Below, piece after piece: positions 1 to 7,246 of a stretch of DNA of 32,676 nucleotides. The notes beneath the pieces are model-generated. The model saw only the letters and a list, made by a program, of their open reading frames with translations. It was not told the DNA's origin and ran no database searches. Source of the DNA: Bacillota bacterium (GTDB lineage Bacteria > Bacillota > Clostridia > Acetivibrionales > JANLFN01); NCBI GenBank assembly GCA_023397675.1, contig JAEWTV010000118.1, forward strand, positions 1 to 32,676. Reading direction: 5' to 3'. How positions within the stretch are numbered: the first letter of the stretch is position 1; each line of letters starts with the position of its first letter. A program made the translations under genes and the position numbers.

Positions 1-1
1 T

Positions 2-148
2 GGCTTGTGTCAAAAAAGCTGCCACTCAAAAGGGATTATTGTAAATCGCCAAAATAAAGAATGGAAATATATCAGCGAAAATTGCTTTCGGTGTCAACGC
101 TGTGTAAAAAAATGTCCTAAAAATTCACTTTCACTTGTAAAAGGTTAA
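2..148 (+). CDS. 4Fe-4S ferredoxin-type protein, C-terminal fragment (5' end outside window)
   Basis: An open frame enters from the left edge and runs 48 codons to a TAA. It reads GLCQKSCHSKG, then a spacer, then CFRCQRCVKKCPK. The second block is a complete C-x2-C-x2-C-x3-CP iron-sulfur motif. The first block looks like the end of another one (C-x3-C with the leading CxxC cut off). This matches the tail of a 2x[4Fe-4S] ferredoxin domain, as found in small ferredoxins and at the C-terminus of flavodoxin-ferredoxin fusions such as the EFR1 type. Such proteins carry electrons in the cytoplasm. The parent family cannot be decided from the tail. It converges on the acetyltransferase gene that ends at 216. 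Confidence 0.8.
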   Translation, partial: GLCQKSCHSKGIIVNRQNKEWKYISENCFRCQRCVKKCPKNSLSLVKG

Positions 149-194
149 AATGAATAAGATTATTGATTGTATTATTTAACATATTTTTATAAGA

Positions 195-220
195 GGGGCC
201 GTTTTTGGCTCCATTTTATA
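195..220. terminator. Possible shared terminator between convergent genes
   Basis: GGGGCC (195-200), a six-base loop and GGCTCC (207-212) form a 6-bp stem with one G-U pair. A short T-rich stretch follows on the plus strand. It lies between the ferredoxin-like gene and the GNAT gene that end towards each other. The stem is short, so this is only a candidate. Confidence 0.4.
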
Positions 221-662
221 GATGTCTTTTCAAATAAATCATATCCACTAACTGTTTTCCATCTTCAAACATAGGGTGGTCGTAATTGTCTATAAAAAAG
301 TTTTTATCAACATGTGATTTTTCAAATCCGCATTTCTCGTAGAAATGAAGTATCGAAGGGCAATCGCCTGTTCCAACATATAACTCGTTACCAGGTTTTT
401 TGTAGTAATCGGCAACAAATGAGATTAGATGTTGTCCATATCCTTTGCGTTGATATTCTGGAACGGTAACAATATTCTTAATTTCATAAACTCCGGGTTG
501 TTCTTGTGTAACAATGCAAATAGCTTTAATGTTATCATCACACAAGGCGAACATATCACCACGATACAAATATTTTTCTATCATATCTACCTGTTCATCT
601 GCTATAAGCAGCAAATCCATGTACTTTGTTTTATCATTATCAATAATTTTTAAAATTTCCAT
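216..662 (-). CDS. GNAT family N-acetyltransferase (YvbK-like)
   Basis: This 148-residue protein has the GNAT fold signature. The acetyl-CoA pyrophosphate-binding motif A is QRKGYG at residues 71-76, preceded by the beta strand YEIKNIVTVPEY. A C-terminal FYEKCGF (motif B region) and a tail rich in aromatic and acidic residues (NFFIDNYDHPMFE) follow. The tail and the overall spacing recall the B. subtilis YvbK-type subgroup, whose acceptor substrate is not settled. The start is ATG with GGAAG a few bases upstream. It is the last of the minus-strand accessory genes before the convergent ferredoxin-like gene. The substrate cannot be inferred from sequence. Confidence 0.88.
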   Translation of the reverse strand: MEILKIIDNDKTKYMDLLLIADEQVDMIEKYLYRGDMFALCDDNIKAICIVTQEQPGVYEIKNIVTVPEYQRKGYGQHLISFVADYYKKPGNELYVGTGDCPSILHFYEKCGFEKSHVDKNFFIDNYDHPMFEDGKQLVDMIYLKRHL

Positions 663-745
663 TTGATATCTTCCTTTTCCTCTTCTTTATTATCTTTATA
701 AATACATTATACACTTTTCAACTTCAAATAGGGGAGCACACATCG

Positions 746-786
746 TTATAAAAAATAGATGTGCCACTTTGTAAAATGGCACACCT
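746..786 (-). terminator. Rho-independent terminator of the CD3324-type gene
   Basis: Read on the minus strand, a 10-bp stem (757-766 with 777-786, one G-U pair) closes a 10-base loop. It is followed by a run of T residues (750-755). The hairpin begins just after the stop codon at 789-791. Confidence 0.85.
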
Positions 787-788
787 AC

Positions 789-1061
789 TCATAAAATTTG
801 CATACTCCGTATAATGCGTTGAATACTTTTGGGAGTTAAAAAATATTTCTCTGACAGTTCAAAAACAGTTGTGCCGTTTTTGTAACTATTGTATATTTCA
901 AAATTTCTTTCTTTGAAATATGCTTTCGTATCTGTCTTTTCTCCCCAATTACATCTTTTTGATTTTAATTTTGGAATGTATATAACTTGCCCGTCAACAT
1001 ATTCCTGGATTTTTTCAATCAATCCTTCGGGCAGAATTTCCAAAGCGTGAATATAGCCCAT
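789..1061 (-). CDS. CD3324-family small helix-turn-helix protein
   Basis: This 90-residue protein starts MGYIHALEILPEGLIEKIQEYVDG. It continues with a conserved YIPK...WGEKTDTK stretch and ends in a predicted helix-turn-helix (ELSEKYFLTPKSIQRIIRSM). This is the layout of the small CD3324-type proteins of clostridia, which resemble Mor-type transcription activators in their C-terminal HTH. The likely role is DNA binding, with unknown target. The ATG has a strong AGGAGG seven bases upstream. Half of that ribosome-binding site is inside a predicted hairpin, and a second, larger hairpin sits just before it. A terminator follows the stop codon, so this is a single-gene unit. Confidence 0.8.
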   Translation of the reverse strand: MGYIHALEILPEGLIEKIQEYVDGQVIYIPKLKSKRCNWGEKTDTKAYFKERNFEIYNSYKNGTTVFELSEKYFLTPKSIQRIIRSMQIL

Positions 1062-1069
1062 TGTGCCCT

Positions 1070-1142
1070 CCTAAAAATTATTCTTTAGGATAGCAAAGGC
1101 TATTGATATTCTGTTTTTAGTGATATGCAATAGCCCTTGCTA
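1070..1142 (-). promoter_or_regulatory. Two-hairpin 5' leader of the CD3324-type gene
   Basis: On the minus strand the leader contains a 15-bp inverted repeat (1128-1142 with 1091-1105, a single G-U pair, 22-base loop). Directly after it is a shorter hairpin (1084-1089 with 1070-1075). The short hairpin takes up the first three bases of the AGGAGG ribosome-binding site at 1067-1072. No T-run follows the larger stem, so it is unlikely to be a terminator. Translational control of the HTH gene is possible but unproven. Confidence 0.45.
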
Positions 1143-1220
1143 TGCACAATGCTTCCTGCTTTTCCTAATAGTTCATCACCTCTATCATTTATATTATAGC
1201 AAAGATATGTTTTATTTTCA

Positions 1221-1706
1221 TTACTCTAACACCATTTCATAACAATACCAATCCCTGTTATACATTATCGTTTCACCGCAGCGATGAAAATTCAACTTTT
1301 CATATAAAGCCAAGGCAGACGGATTTGTTTTGCTTACAAGCATATGAATCCCATCAAACCCACGTTTTTTCACATCGTTAATCACATATCCTACGATGGT
1401 ATACCCTAATCCATGATTTTGCATGGACTGTTTGACGCCAACCCTGGCCAATTCACAGGGATTTTTTACCCTTTCATCCCATGAAAGGTCACTAAGTTCA
1501 TCGCTATTTTCTGCAGATGCAACTGCAATAATAATTCCATTGTCATTACATATACAATACAGGGAACTATTATCAATATCATGCTGTATTTCCGAAATCG
1601 TAGGATATTCAACACTCCATGTGCAACCGGGTGTCCCAATAAGTGATTGATATAGACCAAGAATTGATACTTTATCTTCGTTTTTCGCTAATCGAATGTT
1701 ACTCAT
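1221..1706 (-). CDS. GNAT family N-acetyltransferase
   Basis: This 161-residue protein opens with IRLAKNEDKVSILGLYQSLIG, a common GNAT alpha1 region. Motif A is VGVKQSMQNHGLGYTIV (QNHGLG at 96-101), and the C-terminal SALALYEKLNFHRCGE corresponds to the motif B region. The ATG is preceded by AGGAGG with seven bases of spacing. It lies in a same-strand run of accessory genes but shows no clear similarity to the other two GNATs here beyond the fold motifs, so it is not a tandem duplicate. The acceptor substrate is unknown. Confidence 0.85.
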   Translation of the reverse strand: MSNIRLAKNEDKVSILGLYQSLIGTPGCTWSVEYPTISEIQHDIDNSSLYCICNDNGIIIAVASAENSDELSDLSWDERVKNPCELARVGVKQSMQNHGLGYTIVGYVINDVKKRGFDGIHMLVSKTNPSALALYEKLNFHRCGETIMYNRDWYCYEMVLE

Positions 1707-1773
1707 TAGCTGGCCTCCTATGCATTTTTAAACAACTTGAAGCATGAATATATGTTATCGAAATGCTTATACT

Positions 1774-2295
1774 CTATACGTTTGCTTCATGCTTTAATAA
1801 GTATTCATGTTCTTCTTTGATGAGCTTATTAATTTCTTCTATGTCATCTGCTGTTATGTCCGGTATTACAAGAGCTTTTGCACCACAACAAGATTGTGAT
1901 TCACCATCAGGAGAAGTATATTCATATAAAGGGGTTCTATTTCCGTCCTCACGGAAAACACATCTTTCGTTCTTGCAGTGCGGAAATAATTTACCCGGAT
2001 TCTTATCAATATAATCTTTAACTACGTCTGCAAACCTTTTCGTATAACCTTTGCAAGCCGAAAACCGCAAGGCAAAATACGGGGAAGCATCCTTCGTCCA
2101 TGTTGTACCCATTTTTGCCATTTCTTTATTATGTACATCGTGTTTAAACACGATGTAGGAGCGTTGTTTACGCGGATAATAGCCAAGTTCGGACAAACAT
2201 ATTACGATTTCTTGATACAATGAACCGAGTTCATTATCAAGAGTATTCAAAAATGAATCAACCAGTTCTTGTTGCTTTTTTGTCTTCATGCCCAA
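1774..2295 (-). CDS. Conserved hypothetical protein with clustered cysteines (TTG start)
   Basis: The product is 173 residues and I do not recognise a named family with certainty. Visible features are a charged helical N-terminus (KKQQELVDSFLNTL), a central block (IVFKHDVHNKEMAKMG), and cysteines in CKGY, CKNERC and SCCG, which could bind metal. The C-terminal helix is acidic (ADDIEEINKLIKEEHEYLLKH). The start is chosen as TTG at 2293-2295 because AGGAGG lies six bases upstream. The ATG two codons later would be twelve bases away. It is followed at about 70 bases by the GNAT gene on the same strand. No function is proposed. Confidence 0.65.
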   Translation of the reverse strand: MGMKTKKQQELVDSFLNTLDNELGSLYQEIVICLSELGYYPRKQRSYIVFKHDVHNKEMAKMGTTWTKDASPYFALRFSACKGYTKRFADVVKDYIDKNPGKLFPHCKNERCVFREDGNRTPLYEYTSPDGESQSCCGAKALVIPDITADDIEEINKLIKEEHEYLLKHEANV

Positions 2296-2326
2296 TCAAA
2301 TCCTCCTAGATTTTATAAACTTAATA

Positions 2327-2419
2327 TTAAGTGCGAAGCCACCAACTCACTCCGTATTTATCTTTTACATATGCACCAATCGGTGCCCACGGATATGAGC
2401 CTATAAATAATGCGACATT
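2327..2419 (-). pseudogene. Remnant of a VOC/PhnB-type (glyoxalase-fold) gene
   Basis: A 30-codon open stretch ends in TAA and reads, in part, GSYPWAPIGAYVKDKYGVSW. This resembles the C-terminal strand of PhnB / 3-demethylubiquinone methyltransferase-like VOC proteins, where a [Y/W]xxDK[Y/F]G[V/L]SW motif is typical. A TAG precedes it in frame, and there is no start codon or room for the missing 100 or so residues before the GNAT gene that ends at 2444. I therefore call it a truncated leftover. The identification rests on one short motif. Confidence 0.55.
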
Positions 2420-2443
2420 CTATAAAGTATTGGTTATAGAGAC

Positions 2444-2917
2444 TTATTCCAGATCTTTCTTCATAGCATAAATTAAATTGTGCTGGCTATTTTTACTTCC
2501 AATAAACCCACTTTTTTCATACAACTTGATTGCGTTCAAATTATCATCATATGCTTTTAAGGTTATTCTACAGAAGTCATTTTTTAAGCATTCTTTTTCT
2601 ATGTATTTAAGAAATTTTGTTCCAATCCCTTTCCCTTGAAATTCCTCTTTAATAAATAAATCATGAATATTTAATAACTCTTTTTGTTTAAAAGTAGAAA
2701 ATCCAATAAAGCACACTGCTATCCCGATTATATCTTCGCTGTATTCACATAAATATACTTTTGAAGTACCAAGTTTTGTTAATTTCTGAATAATACCACA
2801 ATCAATAATCTTCACATTTGTTGTATTTTTTCCATGCATAAATTCATTTAGTAAAACTACTAACGCTTTGCTATCTCTGCTATTTGCCAAATCTGCTTCT
2901 CTAAAAATTATATTCAT
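2444..2917 (-). CDS. GNAT family N-acetyltransferase
   Basis: The product is 157 residues. Motif A is IHDLFIKEEFQGKGIGTKFLKYIE (QGKGIG at 94-99), followed by the characteristic DDNLNAIKLYEKSGFIG (motif B). These are the standard acetyl-CoA-binding signatures. The open frame extends 20 codons further upstream. The internal ATG at 2915-2917 is preferred because GGAGG sits six bases before it and the family N-terminus (IIFREADLAN) begins there. The gene starts beside the left copy of the cotJC 3' end, so its own promoter must lie between 2918 and about 3025. The substrate is unknown. Confidence 0.87.
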   Translation of the reverse strand: MNIIFREADLANSRDSKALVVLLNEFMHGKNTTNVKIIDCGIIQKLTKLGTSKVYLCEYSEDIIGIAVCFIGFSTFKQKELLNIHDLFIKEEFQGKGIGTKFLKYIEKECLKNDFCRITLKAYDDNLNAIKLYEKSGFIGSKNSQHNLIYAMKKDLE

Positions 2918-3027
2918 TATATCCTCCAACATAATTTTTAAGTAATATGCCACAATATTATCATAATTTTCCATCAAATTAAATGGTAGAAATTATGTGA
3001 AAGCCACAGAAAAGGTTTAAACAACAC

Positions 3028-3063
3028 AAAAATGCGACGATGATAAACAACCGTCGCATTTTT
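3028..3063. terminator. Terminator hairpin, left copy (bidirectional)
   Basis: AATGCGACG and CGTCGCATT form a perfect stem (3031-3039 with 3052-3060). A residues lie on one side and T residues on the other, so it can act on both strands. It is the counterpart of the cotJC terminator at 7020-7055. Confidence 0.85.
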
Positions 3064-3072
3064 AAATTCATA

Positions 3073-3260
3073 TTATGGCCTCATTGTAAAAACATTCTGC
3101 TCCCCAAGTCTAAACTGGATTGTGTTCAACAACTCTCCAAAACGCTGGAAGTGTACTATTTCTCTTGCTCTAAGAAAATTTAGAGGATCAATTACATCTG
3201 GGTCATCGAAAAGATTTATAAGGTTTTCATAAGTTGCTCTTTCTTTTGCTTCGGCGGCAA
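3073..3260 (-). pseudogene. cotJC': cotJC 3' fragment (61 C-terminal codons), displaced copy
   Basis: The fragment reads in frame to TAA and encodes AAEAKERATYENLINLFDD... through to ...FTMRP. It corresponds to residues 134-194 of the intact CotJC at 7059-7643, with four amino-acid differences (A/E, S/F, R/N and K/N). It has no start codon or ribosome-binding site and lacks the N-terminal two thirds, so it is not a gene. The frame is intact and most of the 18 base differences are silent. It therefore looks like the end of a second functional cotJC allele rather than a decaying duplicate. Fragments like this remain when an element inserts at the 3' end of a gene and brings its own replacement end. 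Confidence 0.9.
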
Positions 3261-3353
3261 TAATGTTAGATTATTCAAGTTAATTGGTGAAATCAATAAC
3301 TTCTGTTTATTAATAATTCAATAGAAAATAGTGGAAGATAAGGGATTAATATG

Positions 3354-3382
3354 TAGACATAAATATAATAGAAATATATAAT
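3354..3382 (+). promoter_or_regulatory. Predicted promoter of the HD-Hsp90-like gene
   Basis: TAGACA (3354-3359) and a perfect TATAAT (3377-3382) are separated by exactly 17 bases. They lie about 75 bases before the chosen TTG start. The rest of 3261-3458 is very A+T-rich with no other recognisable feature. Confidence 0.65.
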
Positions 3383-3458
3383 ATAGAGTATAAATTACAA
3401 GTAATTATATTAATGGATTTTTATATTGTATTATTTTTTATTTGGGGAGGACCTCGCT

Positions 3459-6400
3459 TTGACTATATTAGAAGTATTCAGGAAAAAGAAAAACGAATTT
3501 ACAAGTGAAGAGGATGAACACATATGTTCAAAATTATTTGATTTAGCAAAAGATATTGAAAAGGATGCTTCAGAACATTTAAAATTAATAGTTTCACAAC
3601 TACCAAATTTTGATAACCACGATTCAAACCATAGTAAAAAAGTACTTGAAAATATGGAAGCATTGATGGGTGAAAAAGTAATTCTAGGTTTATCATTTTA
3701 TGAATTATTTTTACTCTATTTGTCTGCTTATTTACATGATTGCGCGATGGCTTTACCAATATGGGAACTTAGATTATTGCAAAATACTGAAGGACATAAA
3801 GATATAAAGTTGTTGGAATATAAGAATTCAATAAAACATGATAATAAACCTCCATTTAAAACTTCCGAAGCAAAACAATATATTAATGACAAATATATAG
3901 AATTATACGGTATTTTTAATGATGCAAAAGAATTTATTTTTTGTAATATAGATGAAAAAGAATTTCGCAGAGATTTATGTGAGAGATTAATCAGTTACCA
4001 AGAATTTAGAAACGGTTATTCAGATGAATTAATAGAGTATATGTCAGATGATGATAAATATAAAATGGTTAGTGATGAAATCAGATATGAATATATACGT
4101 TCTACACACCCACAAAGGGTTGAAAAATATATACAGAACTTAGCACCAATGTTTGAAAAAAGATTAGGAGGTGCATGGGGAATTGCATTAGCTAATGACT
4201 TAGCCAAAATATGTCGATCGCATGGAGAGGACTATGATTACATTAAAAATATGGAGAAAAATTTGCAAGTAAGCTATTTGGGATGTCAGACTGCAAATCT
4301 ACAGTTTATTTCTATATTATTAAGATTGGGTGATGTCATACACTTCAGTTATGATAGAGCCTCAAGATCATTATTTGCAGAAAAATTAATAGAATCAGAA
4401 GAAAGTAGAAAGCATTGGAAAATAAAATATAAAGGATTAAACTATGATCTTAGTGAAATAGATGATAACGCTAGAGTAAAAATAAAATATACTGATTACT
4501 GTGAAGAACCAAGTTATTATTATTTTATCCAGAGTTATTTTGATTTAGTAGATGAAGAGATTAATAACTATTTTAAATTTATACATGGCTTACAATATTG
4601 CCGTGACACACAGAAGTTAGTAAATCGGTATGAATTATCAATATCTGAAAAAGTTGATAGAGATCATATAAGATATAATAAACAAAAATTTGAACCTGTT
4701 TCTAATATGAGATTTACATTGAATCAAAAGAAAATACTAAATTTGCTAATGGGAGTTAATTTATATAAAGACAAATTCTTATGTATTAGAGAACTATATC
4801 AAAATTCTTTAGATGCTTGTAGATGTATGATTTCTATATACTCTTCAAATCCCAATATCTACAACTTCAAAGGTAAAATTGAATTTGGAATTGGAGAATC
4901 AGTTATTGACAATAAAAAAATGAAATATATCTATTGTCAAGACAATGGTATAGGAATGACAAAAGAAATTATAGAAAAGTTCTTTTTAAAAATCGGCAAT
5001 TCATACTATAATTCAAGAGAATTTAAAAGAAAAAGTGTTAAATGGAAGAATTCTTTTAAAGCTACTTCTCAGTTTGGTATAGGTGTTTTGTCATGCTTTA
5101 TGATAGGAGATAAAATTGAGATTATTACAAGAGCTGCTGATGATTGTGAAAAAAGATTTGAAACCGTTAGATTTTTTATTGATGGTCCACATGAACGGTT
5201 TTATTATTTAACCGCAGAAGAAATGGAAATTGAAAAAATAGGTTCGCATGGAACAATTGTGAGAATATATCTAAATGATAATGAAAAAAACAAAATTAAT
5301 TGTGATTTTTTTGAGAACTTAGAACTACTGTTTGATCATAACTATTGGAGAGATACTGAACTTTATAAGACGTGGCAGAATAATTTATATAGGATACTTC
5401 TCTTTAATATTGGTATTGTAAATGAAAGCATTGATTTAGAGGTTATATGTTCAAATGATAAAAAATTGAGCTTAATTCCATGGAATAAAACAATTGAATA
5501 CTATTCTCCATCAGATCAAGAAGAGGATAATTATAAAAAATATATAAGCTGCAAGGAATTTATAGATCATAAAGATCTAAAAGTTGTATGTGAAGATACA
5601 GAATATTATTTCTCTCTTAGCTTACCAAAACCAGAAATTCCAATGTTGAGTTTAATTAGTTTATTAATTGCTGATAATACAGTCCATAGATTAATTGATG
5701 GCGTAATTACAAAAGTATTAGTAGACGGTGTAAGAGTAAAAGAATTTTCATTATCCGACAGTAGATTAGATAAGTCTAAGTTCCGTAATATAGAACTGTA
5801 CGGTGGAATAATTAACTTTATTGGCAATAATCGTCCCCAGTTATCTGTTGACAGAAATAATGTAACAGAAATTTCAAAGAAAATAATAGAAGATCTACCG
5901 AAAAAATTAATAAATGAAATATGTGGGAAAATAGTTGATATCATGAAAGAATACTTTAATAAATATAAATTTACTTTTGAATCAGAAGTTTACAATTTTA
6001 CATGGGAATACATAGCTATTAAGTTTCGAGGGATCATACAACAACTTATAGATTCTATAATTAAAACTAAAGATGTTGATTTTTCACCTAAAGATTTAGG
6101 TCATTATCTAAGCGATAGTTTGTCGATAAAGGATATTATAAGAGGCAGTGAAGTTAAGTTTAGGAACATTGACATAAGAAATCTTACTTATTTATCAAAG
6201 CAGATTTTAACAAGAAAATCTGTCACTGCAAAGACAATAACTGTTAGTAATTCAGACATTATTATTGAATCAGATTTTGATAAAGATGAAAAAATATCTG
6301 ATACTATTTATGCAATTGCGACTGATACTTGGGAGGGAAGATATAAAGAATATGATTTCGTAACAAATTTATTACCCTTTGTCCCAGAAAAATTATATAA

Positions 6401-6998
6401 TACTTTGCATATAGAAATGCGAACATTTTTTAATGAAAATCAGATAGATTATTCAAATAACGTTACTTTAGGTAAAAGAGCAATATCTATAGACATTGGG
6501 TCAATTACAGAGATTTGGGATCTAGACCCATTATTAATACATCCTAAATTGGGGATATTTAGTAGAGGTAGTTATAATTGCTGGGACAATGATTATATGA
6601 GTAGCGAAGAAAATTCATTATATAAGTTTTATGATTCATTTAATTGTAGTATTTCTGTATCAGATATAATTTGTGGTTTGAATGGTTTTTATGATAAGAG
6701 TAATTTCCTTAGTGATATAGATAAAAGGTATGCAATCTTTTTTTATGTACCTCCACGAAATTTGAATTCTAATGAAAAGCAATATTTAGATTACTATAAA
6801 ACAAATGACCCTGAATACTTTGAAGGAATTATTAATGGCTGGAGTATTCTTTTAATTGGAGATGTTCCCAAAAAAGTAATTGTACCAGGAATTCTAAAAA
6901 GGGATAAAATGATAAATATTGCCAAGGATAGTTCTTTTTATACAAATATTAAAAATGAGTTTCGCTTTGCCGATGGAACTGTACTATCATTTAAATAA
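3459..6998 (+). CDS. HD-domain / Hsp90-like (GHKL) ATPase fusion protein, putative conflict system
   Basis: The product is 1179 residues. Residues about 35-300 form an HD-hydrolase-like domain: H58 (in NHSKKV), the H93-D94 pair (YLHDCAM), H255 and D292 (LLRLGD). Residues about 415-620 form an Hsp90/HtpG-like GHKL ATPase. Its N-box is ELYQNSLDACR (N449, D452), its G1 box DNGIGM (495-500) and its G2 box SQFGIGVLSCFM (537-548). Further on, RPQLSVDR (R799) occupies the place of the catalytic-arginine loop of the Hsp90 middle domain. The last 350 residues are unrecognised. No signal peptide or membrane segment is seen, so it is probably cytoplasmic. TTG at 3459 is the preferred start because GGGGAGG ends eight bases before it; the frame also opens at 3426, before that site. 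The role is unknown. HD plus GHKL fusions and the island setting suggest a defence or stress NTPase. Confidence 0.85.
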   Translation: MTILEVFRKKKNEFTSEEDEHICSKLFDLAKDIEKDASEHLKLIVSQLPNFDNHDSNHSKKVLENMEALMGEKVILGLSFYELFLLYLSAYLHDCAMALPIWELRLLQNTEGHKDIKLLEYKNSIKHDNKPPFKTSEAKQYINDKYIELYGIFNDAKEFIFCNIDEKEFRRDLCERLISYQEFRNGYSDELIEYMSDDDKYKMVSDEIRYEYIRSTHPQRVEKYIQNLAPMFEKRLGGAWGIALANDLAKICRSHGEDYDYIKNMEKNLQVSYLGCQTANLQFISILLRLGDVIHFSYDRASRSLFAEKLIESEESRKHWKIKYKGLNYDLSEIDDNARVKIKYTDYCEEPSYYYFIQSYFDLVDEEINNYFKFIHGLQYCRDTQKLVNRYELSISEKVDRDHIRYNKQKFEPVSNMRFTLNQKKILNLLMGVNLYKDKFLCIRELYQNSLDACRCMISIYSSNPNIYNFKGKIEFGIGESVIDNKKMKYIYCQDNGIGMTKEIIEKFFLKIGNSYYNSREFKRKSVKWKNSFKATSQFGIGVLSCFMIGDKIEIITRAADDCEKRFETVRFFIDGPHERFYYLTAEEMEIEKIGSHGTIVRIYLNDNEKNKINCDFFENLELLFDHNYWRDTELYKTWQNNLYRILLFNIGIVNESIDLEVICSNDKKLSLIPWNKTIEYYSPSDQEEDNYKKYISCKEFIDHKDLKVVCEDTEYYFSLSLPKPEIPMLSLISLLIADNTVHRLIDGVITKVLVDGVRVKEFSLSDSRLDKSKFRNIELYGGIINFIGNNRPQLSVDRNNVTEISKKIIEDLPKKLINEICGKIVDIMKEYFNKYKFTFESEVYNFTWEYIAIKFRGIIQQLIDSIIKTKDVDFSPKDLGHYLSDSLSIKDIIRGSEVKFRNIDIRNLTYLSKQILTRKSVTAKTITVSNSDIIIESDFDKDEKISDTIYAIATDTWEGRYKEYDFVTNLLPFVPEKLYNTLHIEMRTFFNENQIDYSNNVTLGKRAISIDIGSITEIWDLDPLLIHPKLGIFSRGSYNCWDNDYMSSEENSLYKFYDSFNCSISVSDIICGLNGFYDKSNFLSDIDKRYAIFFYVPPRNLNSNEKQYLDYYKTNDPEYFEGIINGWSILLIGDVPKKVIVPGILKRDKMINIAKDSSFYTNIKNEFRFADGTVLSFK

Positions 6999-7016
6999 TA
7001 CATTTTAAATCTTTTT

Positions 7017-7246
7017 AACAAAAATGCGACGATTATAAACAACCGCCGCATTTTAACTTTATGGCCTCATCGTAAAAACCTTCTGCTCGCCAAGTCTGAA
7101 CTGGATTGTGTTCAAAAGTTCTCCAAAACGCTGGAAGTGTACTATTTCTCTGGCTCTCAGAAATCTCAGAGGATCTATTACATCTGGGTCATCGGAAAGA
7201 TTTATAAGGTTTTCATAAGTTGCTCTTGCCTTTGCCTCGGCTGCAA
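7017..7246. repeat. Right direct repeat: 3' end of intact cotJC plus terminator
   Basis: This is the partner of 3026-3260. It covers the last 61 codons of the intact cotJC, its stop codon and the terminator hairpin. Inside cotJC there is no visible break at 7246, so if the end was replaced the frame was restored exactly. Confidence 0.95.
7020..7055. terminator. Bidirectional terminator between cotJC and the HD-Hsp90-like gene
   Basis: ATGCGACG (7024-7031) pairs with CGCCGCAT (7044-7051) with one G-U pair. Flanking A and T runs extend the stem. It lies between two genes that converge (stops at 6998 and 7059) and can serve both. Confidence 0.85.

Larger units (their letters stand above)
3026..3260. 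repeat. Left direct repeat: copy of the cotJC 3' end plus terminator
   Basis: This stretch matches 7017-7246 in the same orientation. Over the coding part (3075-3260 against 7061-7246) I count 18 differences in 186 ungapped bases, about 90 percent identity. The match includes the stop codon and the terminator hairpin. Similarity stops abruptly at 3260/7246 and fades just before the hairpin on the other side. Together with the right copy it brackets the HD-Hsp90-like gene. Confidence 0.95.
3261..7016. mobile_element. Single-gene island bracketed by cotJC 3'-end repeats
   Basis: About 3.76 kb lies between the two direct repeats and contains only the HD-Hsp90-like gene. Base composition differs from the flanks: two hand-counted 60-base lines inside the gene give 14 and 19 G+C, against 27 in a 60-base line of pnp. 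No integrase, transposase, terminal inverted repeats or tRNA is visible. Entry may have used a recombinase supplied in trans, or homologous recombination with a related locus that already held the cargo. I infer that it is an acquired island; the bracketing itself is directly visible. Confidence 0.6.

Noticed and set aside
1738..1796. Inverted repeat AAGCATGAA / TTCATGCTT overlapping the end of the cysteine-containing hypothetical gene
   Set aside because: Nine-base arms with a loop of about 40 bases and no T-run; probably chance in A+T-rich DNA.
3426..3458. An upstream TTG at 3426 that would extend the HD-Hsp90-like protein by 11 residues
   Set aside because: The only good ribosome-binding site (GGGGAGG, ending at 3450) lies after it and is correctly spaced for TTG 3459.
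3261..7016. Integrase, transposase, tRNA or terminal inverted repeats that would define the island as a classical mobile element
   Set aside because: Searched by eye on both strands; only one gene is present and no such feature was found.
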